From contig BCKC01000001.1 of NCBI GenBank assembly GCA_001600455.1, positions 2,196,441 through 2,260,440 on the forward strand: DNA of 64,000 nucleotides, given 5' to 3'. This document shows positions 22,441-32,266 of this stretch, in pieces (position 1 is the first letter of the stretch; the number at the start of each line of letters is the position of its first letter). The translations under genes and the position numbers were made by a program. Origin of the DNA: Endocalyx cinctus (taxonomy: Eukaryota > Ascomycota > Sordariomycetes > Amphisphaeriales > Apiosporaceae). The notes under the pieces are model-generated. The model did no database searches, was not told the origin of the DNA, and saw only the letters and a program-made list of their open reading frames with translations.

Positions 22441-24297
22441 ATGGCACAGCCAACCAAATCCTCTACTCAAGACAAATGGAGCACCTTGCTCTCGAGAATA
22501 AATCCCGTCCCGAGTTTCGAGGAATATACTGGTCCTTTCAAAGTCGGTACCGTTGATATTGAAATTCCCATATCCGAACTCGAATCACCAGCTCCCGCCG
22601 CTCCCGAACACACCGAAGCTATCGAGACTGTACAATGTCGCATATTTTATCCTTGTCATCCAGATTCGAAGGGGAAGAAGATAACATGGCTGCCAGCCCC
22701 GCAGCGCGATCACCTTTCCGCATATATACAGTTTTTAGGAATAGGTCCTTACGTCGCCCAGGCCATGTCTTTTCTCCCCAGGCACCTACACTACACCTCT
22801 ATTCCTGTAATAAAGAACGCGCCGATGCTTGAGCCTCAGGCCAAGAACAAGAGGTGGCCGACCATGATATTTTCCCACGGCATCGGCGGTACTCGTAACG
22901 CGTACTCCCAGATCGTCGGTTCCGTAGCTTCTCACGGGTTGGTTGTCATCTGCCCGGAGCACCGGGACGGTAGCTCTGTCGCTAGTTTCGTTCGCATACC
23001 GTCCGAGCAGAACCGCTATTTCGTACGGAACACCCGGCGTGTGATTCCCTATAACCGTATCCCCCACGTCGACACGGACGAGGTTCACGAGCAACGTAAC
23101 GATCAATTACGGGTACGACTTTGGGAGCTAGGGTTGATTTATGATGCGATTTTGCGAATAGACCGAGGTCTAAAGCTCACCAACCTTAATAAGAGCACAC
23201 CATCTTTGGCGCAATTCGAAAATAAACTTCACGTCCACGAACCAGGGAGTATCATCTTCATGGGGCACAGTTACGGGTCTGCTACGATTGTCCAGTTTCT
23301 GAAGTCTGTGTATTACGCCGGTTCGCCAGAACTCAAATCGATGGAGAAGCCTCTTTACGAACCTTCCCTTTCTTCCTCGCTCTGCCAACAGGTCACGCCG
23401 CGAAACGTTACCATACTTCTCGACATGTGGTGCTTCCCACTGCTGGCCAAGTCGACGAAAGCGCTCTTCGACCTGCCTTTACCGGTCTACGACTCGCCGG
23501 ACGAGAACGGATCGGCGAAACATGCAGCTCCCGGTGGAAACGCCTTGCTCGCGATCGAGTCGCAGGATTTTTTTAAATGGACGGAACACCTACACGTTAC
23601 GGCACGCCTCCTGTCCCCGAACCCGGCGGCGGCCACGGTCCAGCCGGATGCGTTCGAGCGGCCCTCGGGCCTTCGCCTCCCCGAACCGCACTTCTTCTAC
23701 GTTGAGGGCGCCGCCCACCTCAACCAGTCCGACTTTGGCATCTTGTTCCCCTGGCTGACCCGGAAAGTCTTCGGCTCCGCCGAGCCCGAGCGCGCCCTCC
23801 GACTCAACCGCCGCGCCATACTACAGCTCCTACGCCTCAACGGCGTCCCCGTCCACAGGACTTCTTTGGAGGATCTCGTAGACGGGTGGTCGAACGAGGA
23901 AGGGAAGGAGCAGGAGGGTGATGCGACGGCGCCGGCCCAGGGCGCTGATTCTACGGATGCTACCGATGTCGCTACTGCCCCTGAGAAGGCGCCCGGAATT
24001 AAGGACGATAAGGCTATTTTCGACCGCTCAGTTCAGTCTCCCGTCGTCGACAACGCTTCAAAGTCCGGCCTCATTGAAGCTTGGAAGTGGATCGATATTA
24101 TTGGTATGGGTCAGCCGGTCGACGAGAAGGGCGAGGAGACTAAAGCGGACGAGCGCGAACCCGAAATGGCAAACGTTATCGAGCCGGGCGCCGCAGAGGG
24201 AGAAAACGAAAACGGAAACATGGCGGGGCTCGTCGACGTGAAAACGGCCAAGGAGGTTGTCAGTAATACAACCACTCCCGCGGCTTTGTCGGCATAA
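22441..24297 (+). CDS. Platelet-activating-factor acetylhydrolase-like phospholipase (alpha/beta hydrolase)
   Basis: Intronless, 618 residues. The N-terminus lacks a signal peptide. PAF-AH II/plasma-type features are evident: PVPSFEEYTGPFKVGTVDIE; the oxyanion region IFSHGIGGTRNAYSQI; ICPEHRDGSSVASFVR; and the nucleophile elbow GHSYGSAT with Ser277. A plausible acid lies in LLDMWCFPLL and the catalytic His in GAAHLNQSDFGILFPWL. Such enzymes release short or oxidised acyl chains from the sn-2 position of phospholipids. The ~130-residue C-terminal extension is acidic and low-complexity (AQGADSTDATDV..., EGENENGN) and probably disordered. The gene is near the Mn-lipoxygenase, so it may process oxidised phospholipids (inference). 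ATG 22441 is preceded by an A-rich leader. Confidence 0.9.
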   Translation: MAQPTKSSTQDKWSTLLSRINPVPSFEEYTGPFKVGTVDIEIPISELESPAPAAPEHTEAIETVQCRIFYPCHPDSKGKKITWLPAPQRDHLSAYIQFLGIGPYVAQAMSFLPRHLHYTSIPVIKNAPMLEPQAKNKRWPTMIFSHGIGGTRNAYSQIVGSVASHGLVVICPEHRDGSSVASFVRIPSEQNRYFVRNTRRVIPYNRIPHVDTDEVHEQRNDQLRVRLWELGLIYDAILRIDRGLKLTNLNKSTPSLAQFENKLHVHEPGSIIFMGHSYGSATIVQFLKSVYYAGSPELKSMEKPLYEPSLSSSLCQQVTPRNVTILLDMWCFPLLAKSTKALFDLPLPVYDSPDENGSAKHAAPGGNALLAIESQDFFKWTEHLHVTARLLSPNPAAATVQPDAFERPSGLRLPEPHFFYVEGAAHLNQSDFGILFPWLTRKVFGSAEPERALRLNRRAILQLLRLNGVPVHRTSLEDLVDGWSNEEGKEQEGDATAPAQGADSTDATDVATAPEKAPGIKDDKAIFDRSVQSPVVDNASKSGLIEAWKWIDIIGMGQPVDEKGEETKADEREPEMANVIEPGAAEGENENGNMAGLVDVKTAKEVVSNTTTPAALSA

Positions 24298-25030
24298 TTC
24301 CGGAACGGCAGGTTCGTTCACGGTTTATCGATTATGTTCTGTATACGCAGAAATGCGTATTTCAGTTTGACTCCACTATTTCTTTTGTATTAACGCCTAA
24401 TGAATCAAGCGTTGAGGGTTTTTTAGTATCGCGTTGTTTGAAAAATATTGGCGAAGGAGTAATGCGTTATTGATTAGACGAGGGATAAAATAAACCAAAG
24501 ACGGGCGGGGGCAGACTATGTGTATTATTACATTGGCGTTGTCGTTTTATTGTAAAGGGGGTTGTGTGCATTTCTCACAATATCGTCTCTACATGTTATT
24601 TCTTATATTTAGACAGCATTTGCTATACTGGTGCTACAGGAAGAGGTTCACACACTAAACAGAAGGTTTATGTATACACAGGGCAAGAAGACAAAAAGAA
24701 AGGGGTCAGGTTGGGGGGGGCTCAAAGGGCGAAATATTAGATGTCATGGTTCATGCACTATTCGCTGTGATTTTTCTGATCTCCGTTTTGCGTATTTTTC
24801 AATGATTTTATTTATTCCTTATACGTATACGTAGATGAGAAAGTATAATTACAGTTATAATACGAAAGAAGAAAAAGAAAGATTCGCAATTCTGTTGTCT
24901 CCCAGACTTATCTATTTTTTTTTTTTTTTTTTTTTTTTTCAATTCTTCCTTACTGTGCCCCCTTTTTCGTTGTCGCCATTTCACAGAGTTTCTATCTCTT
25001 TCTCGCTTTATTTTTTCTTCTTTCATTCCA
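24298..25030. other. Intergenic region between convergent genes
   Basis: About 0.7 kb joining the 3' ends of the PAF-AH-like gene and the large redox fusion gene; contains a T25 run at 24915-24939. No gene. Confidence 0.6.
24915..24939 (+). repeat. T25 homopolymer
   Basis: Run of 25 thymines in a T-rich segment just downstream of the fusion gene (as transcribed). Typical intergenic homopolymer. Confidence 0.9.
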
Positions 25031-28000
25031 TCAGAATGTAGGTGCCACCTTCTCCTGCGCCGCCAACCCCCTAAGCCTAAACGCGCGCAGTGAAGTAGTG
25101 CTCTGACTCGAGGCGTGACCTTTTCTAGGCCCTGGAGCGCTGGAAGGACTTACACTGCTACTAGTGGACGAAACGGAAACTTCAGACGTGGAAGACAGTG
25201 TCCTGAATAGCTGCTGTCTTCGGGGAGAACCTAGCGAAGAAGGCGTACCGGGACTGCGTAGTGGGCTACCACTTCCTGGATGATAAGTAGTATTCGTAGA
25301 AGATGGCCGACGCGTATGGAGATGCAACTGGCTCGTCAGCGCGATGATCGTATCGGCTGGTCTTTTCCCGTCATCGTTCGTGGAACTGGGCGATAGAGAT
25401 GGGAAGAAACTACCGACGTCGCTACCCCCTCCTCTACTTCCCGTTGCGATCGAGTGGTGGTAATGCGGGGAGAGCGGCGAAGGGGAATAGAGATGCGTTT
25501 GATTATTATAACTATTGTTGTACAACGAGCAAGCGGACAACAGAGAGGGAGATGGAGACGTAGAGGAGGGGGGACGACGATGTTGCTGCTGTACCTGACG
25601 TATTTTGCTCAGCAACGCCTCCGTCGACCTTACCGAGGTGGGACTCGCTACCGTCGCGAGGATTGGTGGCGGCGCGCGAGAAGACGCACGGGACGACGTC
25701 CTGCTTAAAGGTCGTCGCGACGACGGCGGAGCCGACATCAGTAGCGTGCCGGGAGTCCGCACGCTGGTCACCCAAGGCGCCGGTTCCGCGGAACCTGTGC
25801 CGCCGGTACTTCTCATCTGCCTCTCCAGCTCCTCGAAGCTGTACGTACCGAACATTCCTCCGTCGTCGTCAGGCGATAACCCGGGCAGCTTGCTCAGTCG
25901 ACGGATCGCCTTGTTGTTCCTCTCCACGAACGTGCTCATCGCTTTCAGAGCCCCGACGTTCTCTCGCGTGGCTACGGCGCTGGCAACTTCGGTGCTGTGG
26001 CCGCGTGCTCGGTGAACCGCGTTGAGGGTGATGGGTTCTTCATTTTTTCCCTTTGCTTCTTCACGTCGCGTCTGTTGGTTCGGCTTCGGCTGGTGGTGGT
26101 CACGATCGCTGTTGTGGTAGTAGAGCCCGCTGGTGGTAGCCCGGGCCGCGGCGGATCCGAGAGTGTCTCGAATCTGGGACATCACCTCGTCGAACCCGAT
26201 CTTCTGGTTTGGGTTGGCGGGGGATATATAGTGTTCTAGGGGAGCCTCAGAAGCAAAATCGAGCGGATCGACGTCGTTAGCCAGGACGAAGAGAGTACCG
26301 TCACGAACGCAGCGACGCACGAGCGCCCATCGGGTCCGCGCCGGGTTCCGCTCGATCTCGGGGTTATAGACGGAGCACTGCGAAAGCTGGGCGTAGAAAA
26401 CGCTCAGCCGGTTGGCCATGCGCTCGAGGATCTGCAGCAGGAAGGTCGACAGCGCCGCGATCCTGTCCGTCTCGGCGTCCACATCGTCGTCGTCGTCCTC
26501 TTCTTCATTCGCCGACGAAGACGCGGCCGCCGCGTTCACGGTATCGAACGCGTCCATACCGCGGCACGCCTCCTGCCTCAAATCTTCGAGGAGCTCGATA
26601 TCGAGCTCGACGCTGCGCGCCGCGTACGCGAAGACGCCCCTCTCCTGAAACCTCAGGGAGCCTTCCGGGTCGCAGACGAACTGGCCCACGTGTGCGACCT
26701 CCCTAGTGCAGGCGACGGCGTTGGGGCCGGACTTGGCGCGGGCCACGGCGCCGAGGACGTCGGGAAACAACTGGACGTCGCCACCGCCGCCGGGTCCGAA
26801 CCCGCCGGCGCTCGCGAGGGCGAACGTTAGCTTGAGCACGAGCTCCTGCAGCTTGGGCCCGAAAAGCGCGGCGAACCCCCCTTGCAGGAGCCGGCTCTGG
26901 TACATGTAGAAGGTGCGCGCCGCCATGGTGTTGGGCAGGGACTCCCGCAGCCAGATGTTGACGCTGCCGGCCGGGTCGAAGTCAGACGACGTCTCCCGCG
27001 AGGCTCCCATGATCTCGTACATCTCGAACTGGTGCGCTACGAGGGTCTCGACTGTCGAGCGGAGGTAGGCGGCCCAGAGATCGTAGAGGGAGGAGATCTC
27101 GCTTTCTCCCGATTCGTTTCCGAAGCGGTGGTGATGATGATGGTAGTCGGGCTTGGATAGGATATGGCCGACGAAATATTTCGTCAGCAGACTCGCCACT
27201 TCCGGATTATTCGTGTGGGCGAGGTTGTCGAAGGACTTAGAGCAGTCGACGCCGGCGTTAGACTTGATGATCAGAGTGCCTCCCGGGTGCATAGGGCAGA
27301 AGTCAGTGACGTCGTAGACGCTGCCGTGCACGCCGATCCACATCCTCGATCCCGGGCGATGGCCGGTATGGAGGGCAAGCTGCGATAACGAGATAGTAGG
27401 AAGGTTGCAGGGCAACGGCTTCGGCGTCATGAAGACGTCGAGCATGAACCTCCTCTCCGCAAATGCCTTGTTGACGACTGAGTCCACGTTGTCCATCGTC
27501 GCCGTGCAGTGCGCATAGACGGCCTTGCGAATCCCTTTCATGACCGAATCGAAGACGGAGACAGATCCGCACACGTATAAATAACCGCCTAGGCCGCCCT
27601 GCTTCTTGGACATAACCATGTCTGACACCGTCGCACCCTGCTCCGCGATCAGGGCGTCGATGTATCGCGGAGTGATCTGCCTCTCTACCAGGTCCCGCGC
27701 GTAAGGATCGTACGCGAGCGCACGCGAATCCCGCGAGAAGGCGACGTGCACTTCCATGAACCCGGTCCTCACGTGCTCCCTCAATTCCTCTTCGAAACAG
27801 AACTTTTCTCGCGACTGCACCCCGAGGTAGAGTAGGTTCCTGCCGCCCGAAGTCGATCCACCTGACGCTAGCAGTCGAGACTGCCAGAAGCTGCGAAACG
27901 GGGCGATGCCGCTGCCCCCCGCGAAGTAGGCGCAGGGAACCATGGGATCTATGGGTACTTGGAAGGCGGCCGGGCGAGACACACCTACTAGGATGTCGTC

Positions 28001-30768
28001 CTCGGGTCCGGCCATCGTGTTGTTGCTTTCGTAGTCGTCATATTCCGACGAGAAAGGTCGCGGGTTTAGGAAACCGCTCGAGACGCCCCCCCGCGTTATC
28101 TCGTCCTGCTTGGAAAATGTGGCGCAAAGCTTATATTCGGCTCTAGAGACAGCGAGATCAACAGTGGAAGGAAGTAACTCCCCTGTATAGCTTGCGATGG
28201 AATAGGTGCGTGGGACTTCTAGTGGCACGAGGTCCGCTAGCCATGAAACGTCTTCTAAGTCGAAAGCCTTGTCCCATATCCGCGGAGGCGTATCGAGAAG
28301 GGCTCCTTGAAGCAGATCTCCCAAAGTTCCACGCACAGGCCATTCGTCCGTCGCTAAGACCTGGAGGATGGTATTAGAAGAAGCGTGGAGCAGAGCGTGG
28401 ATCTTGAGTGCGAGCTCCTTAGTAATTGGTGCCAGATGACCCCGGCGGAGGATATCGGCTACGGTAATTCGCTTTTTAACCGTCGTTCTCCTGACCGATG
28501 CGAGATGATTCTCGAAACGAGACCAAGTCCCTGTTACCTGGATAGGCTCGTTGATGTATGTCTCAAGACCGAGAGCGGCCGCTACTTTTGCGCATTCTTC
28601 CCAGCTGTTCAGGGGCATTATGGCCAGCCTATCACCCGGCATGAAGGTTATCCCCGTATTCTGGATATCGAGGGTGACCAAGGCGATGGAACGATCTGGA
28701 TCAGCGTCAACCGATGATCGGCTCAGGACACGAGAAACATAACGACATTCTTCGAACGTTCCGCGCATCTGGTGTGGTTCTATATCGGAAAGATTGCCAC
28801 GATATGGTTCGAGGCGTTCCTTCATGGCCTCGGAGAACTGCTTGTGAGTTTCTTCCCAAGGTCTTGATGCATCCGATGCGCCGGAAAGGCCATTCGTCTC
28901 GGTCCTACCAGTTTTAGCCGCCACTTCGAGGATACCGAAGACCTTATATCTGTGGACTCCCATAAAGCCGCGCTCGCCTGTATACGCCTCCACGATGCCG
29001 TCCAAGACGCCCATGAGCCGTCTATCCCCCGACTGCTCGACGAATTCGGGAACGCGGTAGTGGTATTCAATAGCGGCGATGAAAGCGCGGAGGTTGGAAG
29101 GTAACCAGGCGCGTAGGTGGACACCCTCGTTCCCCAAGAACGAATTGTATTTCTTCCGGCCCAGAAAAGCATCCATTATCAGGTAAGGGGGGAACTGCAG
29201 CCCAGAGGAGGCCGGACATCGCTTAGACAGGGGCGTGCTGAAGTGGCCCCATCGAACCCATTGCTGACCAGGCACGTAATTCTCCCCCGAATTCGGGTTC
29301 GTCGATATCGAGTGGAAGGCGTTCGGCATGCGCTCAAGGATCTCCTTGAGTCGGATCATTTCTCGGAGTAGCCCCTCAACGTTCCTGTTCATCACATGCT
29401 CTTGGCAGGCTGCTATTGCGTCTGGACCGTACTGGAAGGATGCTATTTTTATCATGTCACGTAAGTGGTAGTCTGATTACTGAGTCTATAGGTATGATAG
29501 TGGAAGAAAACATACCTGAAGTGTCTGCACAGCCCTTGAGAAACGTCACTTCTGCTCTCTCGGCAAACATGGGCCATCTCAATTCAATATTATCAAATCG
29601 ACCAAGATAAGGGAAGGTGGACGTCATATCCTTTATCTTTAAGTTATAACTAGACTGATCAGGGAATGTGAGATGTGGTAGTGTTCGTCCCATCCGTCTA
29701 GAGATCTGATAATAAGGCAGAGCAATGCAGAGAGGGATACCCTTCAGCTCCTCTCCAAGATCGTCTCCCATCTGGCAATTCGGTCGCGTCTTCTTAGAAA
29801 CATTAGAGGTAACGCCGTCCGTTCCGTCATACCGGTCCTCGTATCTGTATATAGAGCAGAGCATGCCCAACGCCACCACGGCCGCCCAGAGCGCCCGATC
29901 CGGTATCATCTCCCTAGTTCCCTCCACCAGCGGCAACGCGGCGACCGATTCTCGCACGCGTCCTCGGGCGACGCAGCCAGGCATACGCTCGCAGAGATCG
30001 GACCAAAGCCGGCCGGGCGATCGGGCCAAGGCGCTGGGTGACTCGTCGTAATTCGGCGGGCAAAACCCGTGCTCGCTGCTGAGATAGCCGTCTACCCAGC
30101 CCGTCTTGGGCCCGATCTCCTCCGCTCTCAACATGACTTGCCTCCCGGGAGCGCCTAGCGCGACGGCCAAGATGTCGTGCTCGTTCGCGTTCATGGTGTC
30201 GAGCTCAGCTTGAGTTGTTGCCGCATCGATCTCCTTCACAGATGGGATATTGCTGTACAGAAGCTGGGTTATAGATTTCCTTTCTCTATTTAGATAAACG
30301 GGTTAGTTAGGTTCAGTTCTTTGTGCTATGAGTAGGTAAGGAGGAAAATAAAATACTACCTCATTCTGAGCCACTGTTCGGTATCAGTTCCTTCGGGAAT
30401 CTATCCACGTTAGCGATATTTTGCTGCCTTGTTTCAGATAGCCTCACGTACATCAAAAGCCGCATGGATATCACCAGGTTGGCAGTAACCAGAGAATGAG
30501 CAACCTCGGGGTCCGAGGCGACTGTTACCAACCGCTCCAGTCGGGCATCGTACCCCAACAGTCCCAGAAACTGGACATGATCTCTCAGACATCGTTGATA
30601 TTTTCTCCATGAGTTAATCTCATTAAGTTTTACTGCTCTAGCGTCGACAAAAATCTGTACATTTAAGAATAAAAGTTTTCCACGGCAAGATTCAAAAAGA
30701 ACCGCAGAGACTAGAACAAAGAAAAGGAAAATATCGCCTCTTAGAACAGAAACAATGAGCCTTGGCAT
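25031..30768 (-). CDS. Fusion protein: IDO/PrnB-like heme domain + FAD/NADPH reductase + cytochrome b5
   Basis: Proposed exons 30768-30448, 30400-30360, 30285-29516 and 29472-25031 (introns 47, 74 and 43 nt; phases 0, 2, 1), about 1857 residues. Residues ~70-600 resemble the indoleamine-2,3-dioxygenase superfamily, closest in feel to PrnB/DUF1864: IPDRALWAAVV, DAFLGRKKYNSFLGNEG, LPSNLRAFIAAIEYHYRV, and GFMGVHRYKV, whose His551 fits the proximal heme ligand. Residues ~615-1040 are a P450-reductase-type FNR module with the FAD motif RTYSIAS (799-805) and the NADPH motif AGGSGIAPFRSFW (from 895) but no flavodoxin domain. Residues ~1069-1150 are cytochrome b5, heme ligands His1106 (MHPGG) and His1130 spaced 24 apart as usual. 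Then come an unrecognised helical region (~1165-1500), a DDDDD-containing loop and a Ser-rich tail. The start is uncertain, since the first ~40 residues may hide another intron; the last acceptor could also be 30 nt further on. Confidence 0.82.
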
Positions 30769-31120
30769 GTCAAAGCAGTCTAGACGTATGGAGAGAGATA
30801 CCTGAGAGTATTGTCATTTTTCTATGATCGAGATTCGTGGCTAAGAATTCATTTGTCTTCCTAAATATCTGACCACAGCTGGTTTACCATATGAATCAGA
30901 CCCTTTCAACATCCAAAACGCATTTTAGCCCCAGTTTCTCTTTTATCTTAACATCTGTTCAAATGGGGGGTATCTGAAAATAATTAAAGCTATACCCTGC
31001 ATCTTAGCTGTTCAATGTCCTCCAAGTAGTATCGTATAACCGTACCCGCTCTTTACTATATCACTTTTATAGAACCCCCCCCCCCCCCCCTTTTCCCTAT
31101 TAGTCTTCAAATCAAAAGAC
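30769..31120. other. Intergenic region with C16 run
   Basis: About 350 nt between the fusion gene start and the 3' end of the MDR gene, both on the minus strand. Contains a 16-nt C run at 31075-31090. Short for a promoter, so fusion-gene transcription probably starts here or inside the neighbour 3' UTR. Confidence 0.55.
31075..31090 (+). repeat. C16 homopolymer
   Basis: Sixteen consecutive cytosines 31 nt from the MDR gene stop codon; unusual because other homopolymers here are A or T. Confidence 0.9.
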
Positions 31121-32266
31121 TTATTGCTCTCCATTTGGAACAAAATAAACACTCTTCCCTGCACACCCTTCCACCGCAGCGGTTTCAATGGCTTTCTCCC
31201 AATCCTCCAGCTTGAATTTGCCTGCCACAGTCATACCGGCTCTAGAACCAATCTTTAACATGCCTCTCTCAATAAGTTTGATGAGGTCCTCAGCCTGTTG
31301 TGCCGTGTTCATAAAGGTACCCTTAATCGTGAGAGCTTTATGCACAACCTGCCCGTAAGGTATTTCGAGGTTACCGCGGATACCGCCCATCAAACTAATG
31401 CGGCCGCCTAGCCTCAAAGACGCGATACCTGCGTGGATGTGGGAGCCGTCCGCCGCATGTGGTGGCGTGATATCGAAGTAGACATCCATCAGCCCAAACT
31501 GCGACAACGCATTGGTATCTCGCTGCACGTCACCGCTGATCTTGACGGTTTCCACCCGATCGGAAATCTTCTTCAGTTCCGCGAGGGTTTCCTCGTTTCT
31601 TCCCATCGCTATGACCTTGGCGCCCATGGCGAGAGCGACATGCACCGCGGCGCTGCCGAAAGAGCCCGTAGCCGGCGCAATGACGACGGTTTCGCCGGCC
31701 TTCAGACCGATGTCGGAAAGCCCGCCGTGCGGTACCATCAGCTGGCTGAGACACCCGAGCTCTTCCAGCCGGTAACCTAATTTCCCTACCAGCACGCTTT
31801 CGTCGAGGATGTGGACGCTTTCCATCGGTGCGTTCATCAGCGTAGCCAGGCTCCCGTTTCGCCATTCGCCGGCCGTCAGCCTCCGCGTCGCGTCGGTAGA
31901 CCCTTCGTTGATGCTCCGCAGGATCTTCGTGTGGCCGCTGTGGTCATCGCGAGCGCGTACCGTCAGCTCGACGAAGACCAGCTGCCCAGGTTTGAGCTTC
32001 GTGCTGTCGGGAGGCACCGCGGCAACCCTGGCGACGCAAGTGCCACCCGGCACCAGAGGCAAGGGATATTTGTAGCCCCTCGGGTTACCGTTGGTCAGAA
32101 TTTGGTTTGCGTATTGGACGATGATGGAATAAAGGGGCTTGACGATCACGGATCCCGCAGTGGCAGAGGGGGTTGGCAGTGTTTCAACTTTAAGGGGTAA
32201 GGAAGGAGACCGAAGGAGAAGTCCGGTGTAAGTCTCCGGAAGCGAAGACGCTGTGACACTTGCCAT
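31121..32266 (-). CDS. Medium-chain dehydrogenase/reductase (zinc-free alcohol dehydrogenase/quinone-reductase type)
   Basis: Intronless, 381 residues. The N-terminal GroES-like half contains LVPGGTCVARVAAVPPDSTKLKPG, and the NAD(P)-binding Rossmann half reads VVIAPATGSFGSAAVHVALAMGAKVIAMGRN, followed by the VYFDITPP and LMGGIRGNLEIPYG strands. The cysteine cluster of the structural zinc lobe and the catalytic Cys/His pair of classical ADHs are not evident, so it is probably a zinc-independent NADPH-dependent enone or quinone reductase, or a related secondary-metabolism reductase. The substrate is unknown. ATG 32266 begins the domain after a short leader (MASVTASSLPETYTG). It lies immediately upstream of, and in tandem with, the heme/reductase fusion gene (352 nt apart), so co-regulation is possible but not shown. 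Confidence 0.87.
   Translation of the reverse strand: MASVTASSLPETYTGLLLRSPSLPLKVETLPTPSATAGSVIVKPLYSIIVQYANQILTNGNPRGYKYPLPLVPGGTCVARVAAVPPDSTKLKPGQLVFVELTVRARDDHSGHTKILRSINEGSTDATRRLTAGEWRNGSLATLMNAPMESVHILDESVLVGKLGYRLEELGCLSQLMVPHGGLSDIGLKAGETVVIAPATGSFGSAAVHVALAMGAKVIAMGRNEETLAELKKISDRVETVKISGDVQRDTNALSQFGLMDVYFDITPPHAADGSHIHAGIASLRLGGRISLMGGIRGNLEIPYGQVVHKALTIKGTFMNTAQQAEDLIKLIERGMLKIGSRAGMTVAGKFKLEDWEKAIETAAVEGCAGKSVYFVPNGEQ

Noticed and set aside
29443..29472. Alternative acceptor 30 nt further on for the last intron of the fusion gene (73-nt intron).
   Set aside because: It keeps frame, but it removes DYHLRDMIKI, which fits the helix expected between GCADTS and ASFQYGP; left open pending transcript data.
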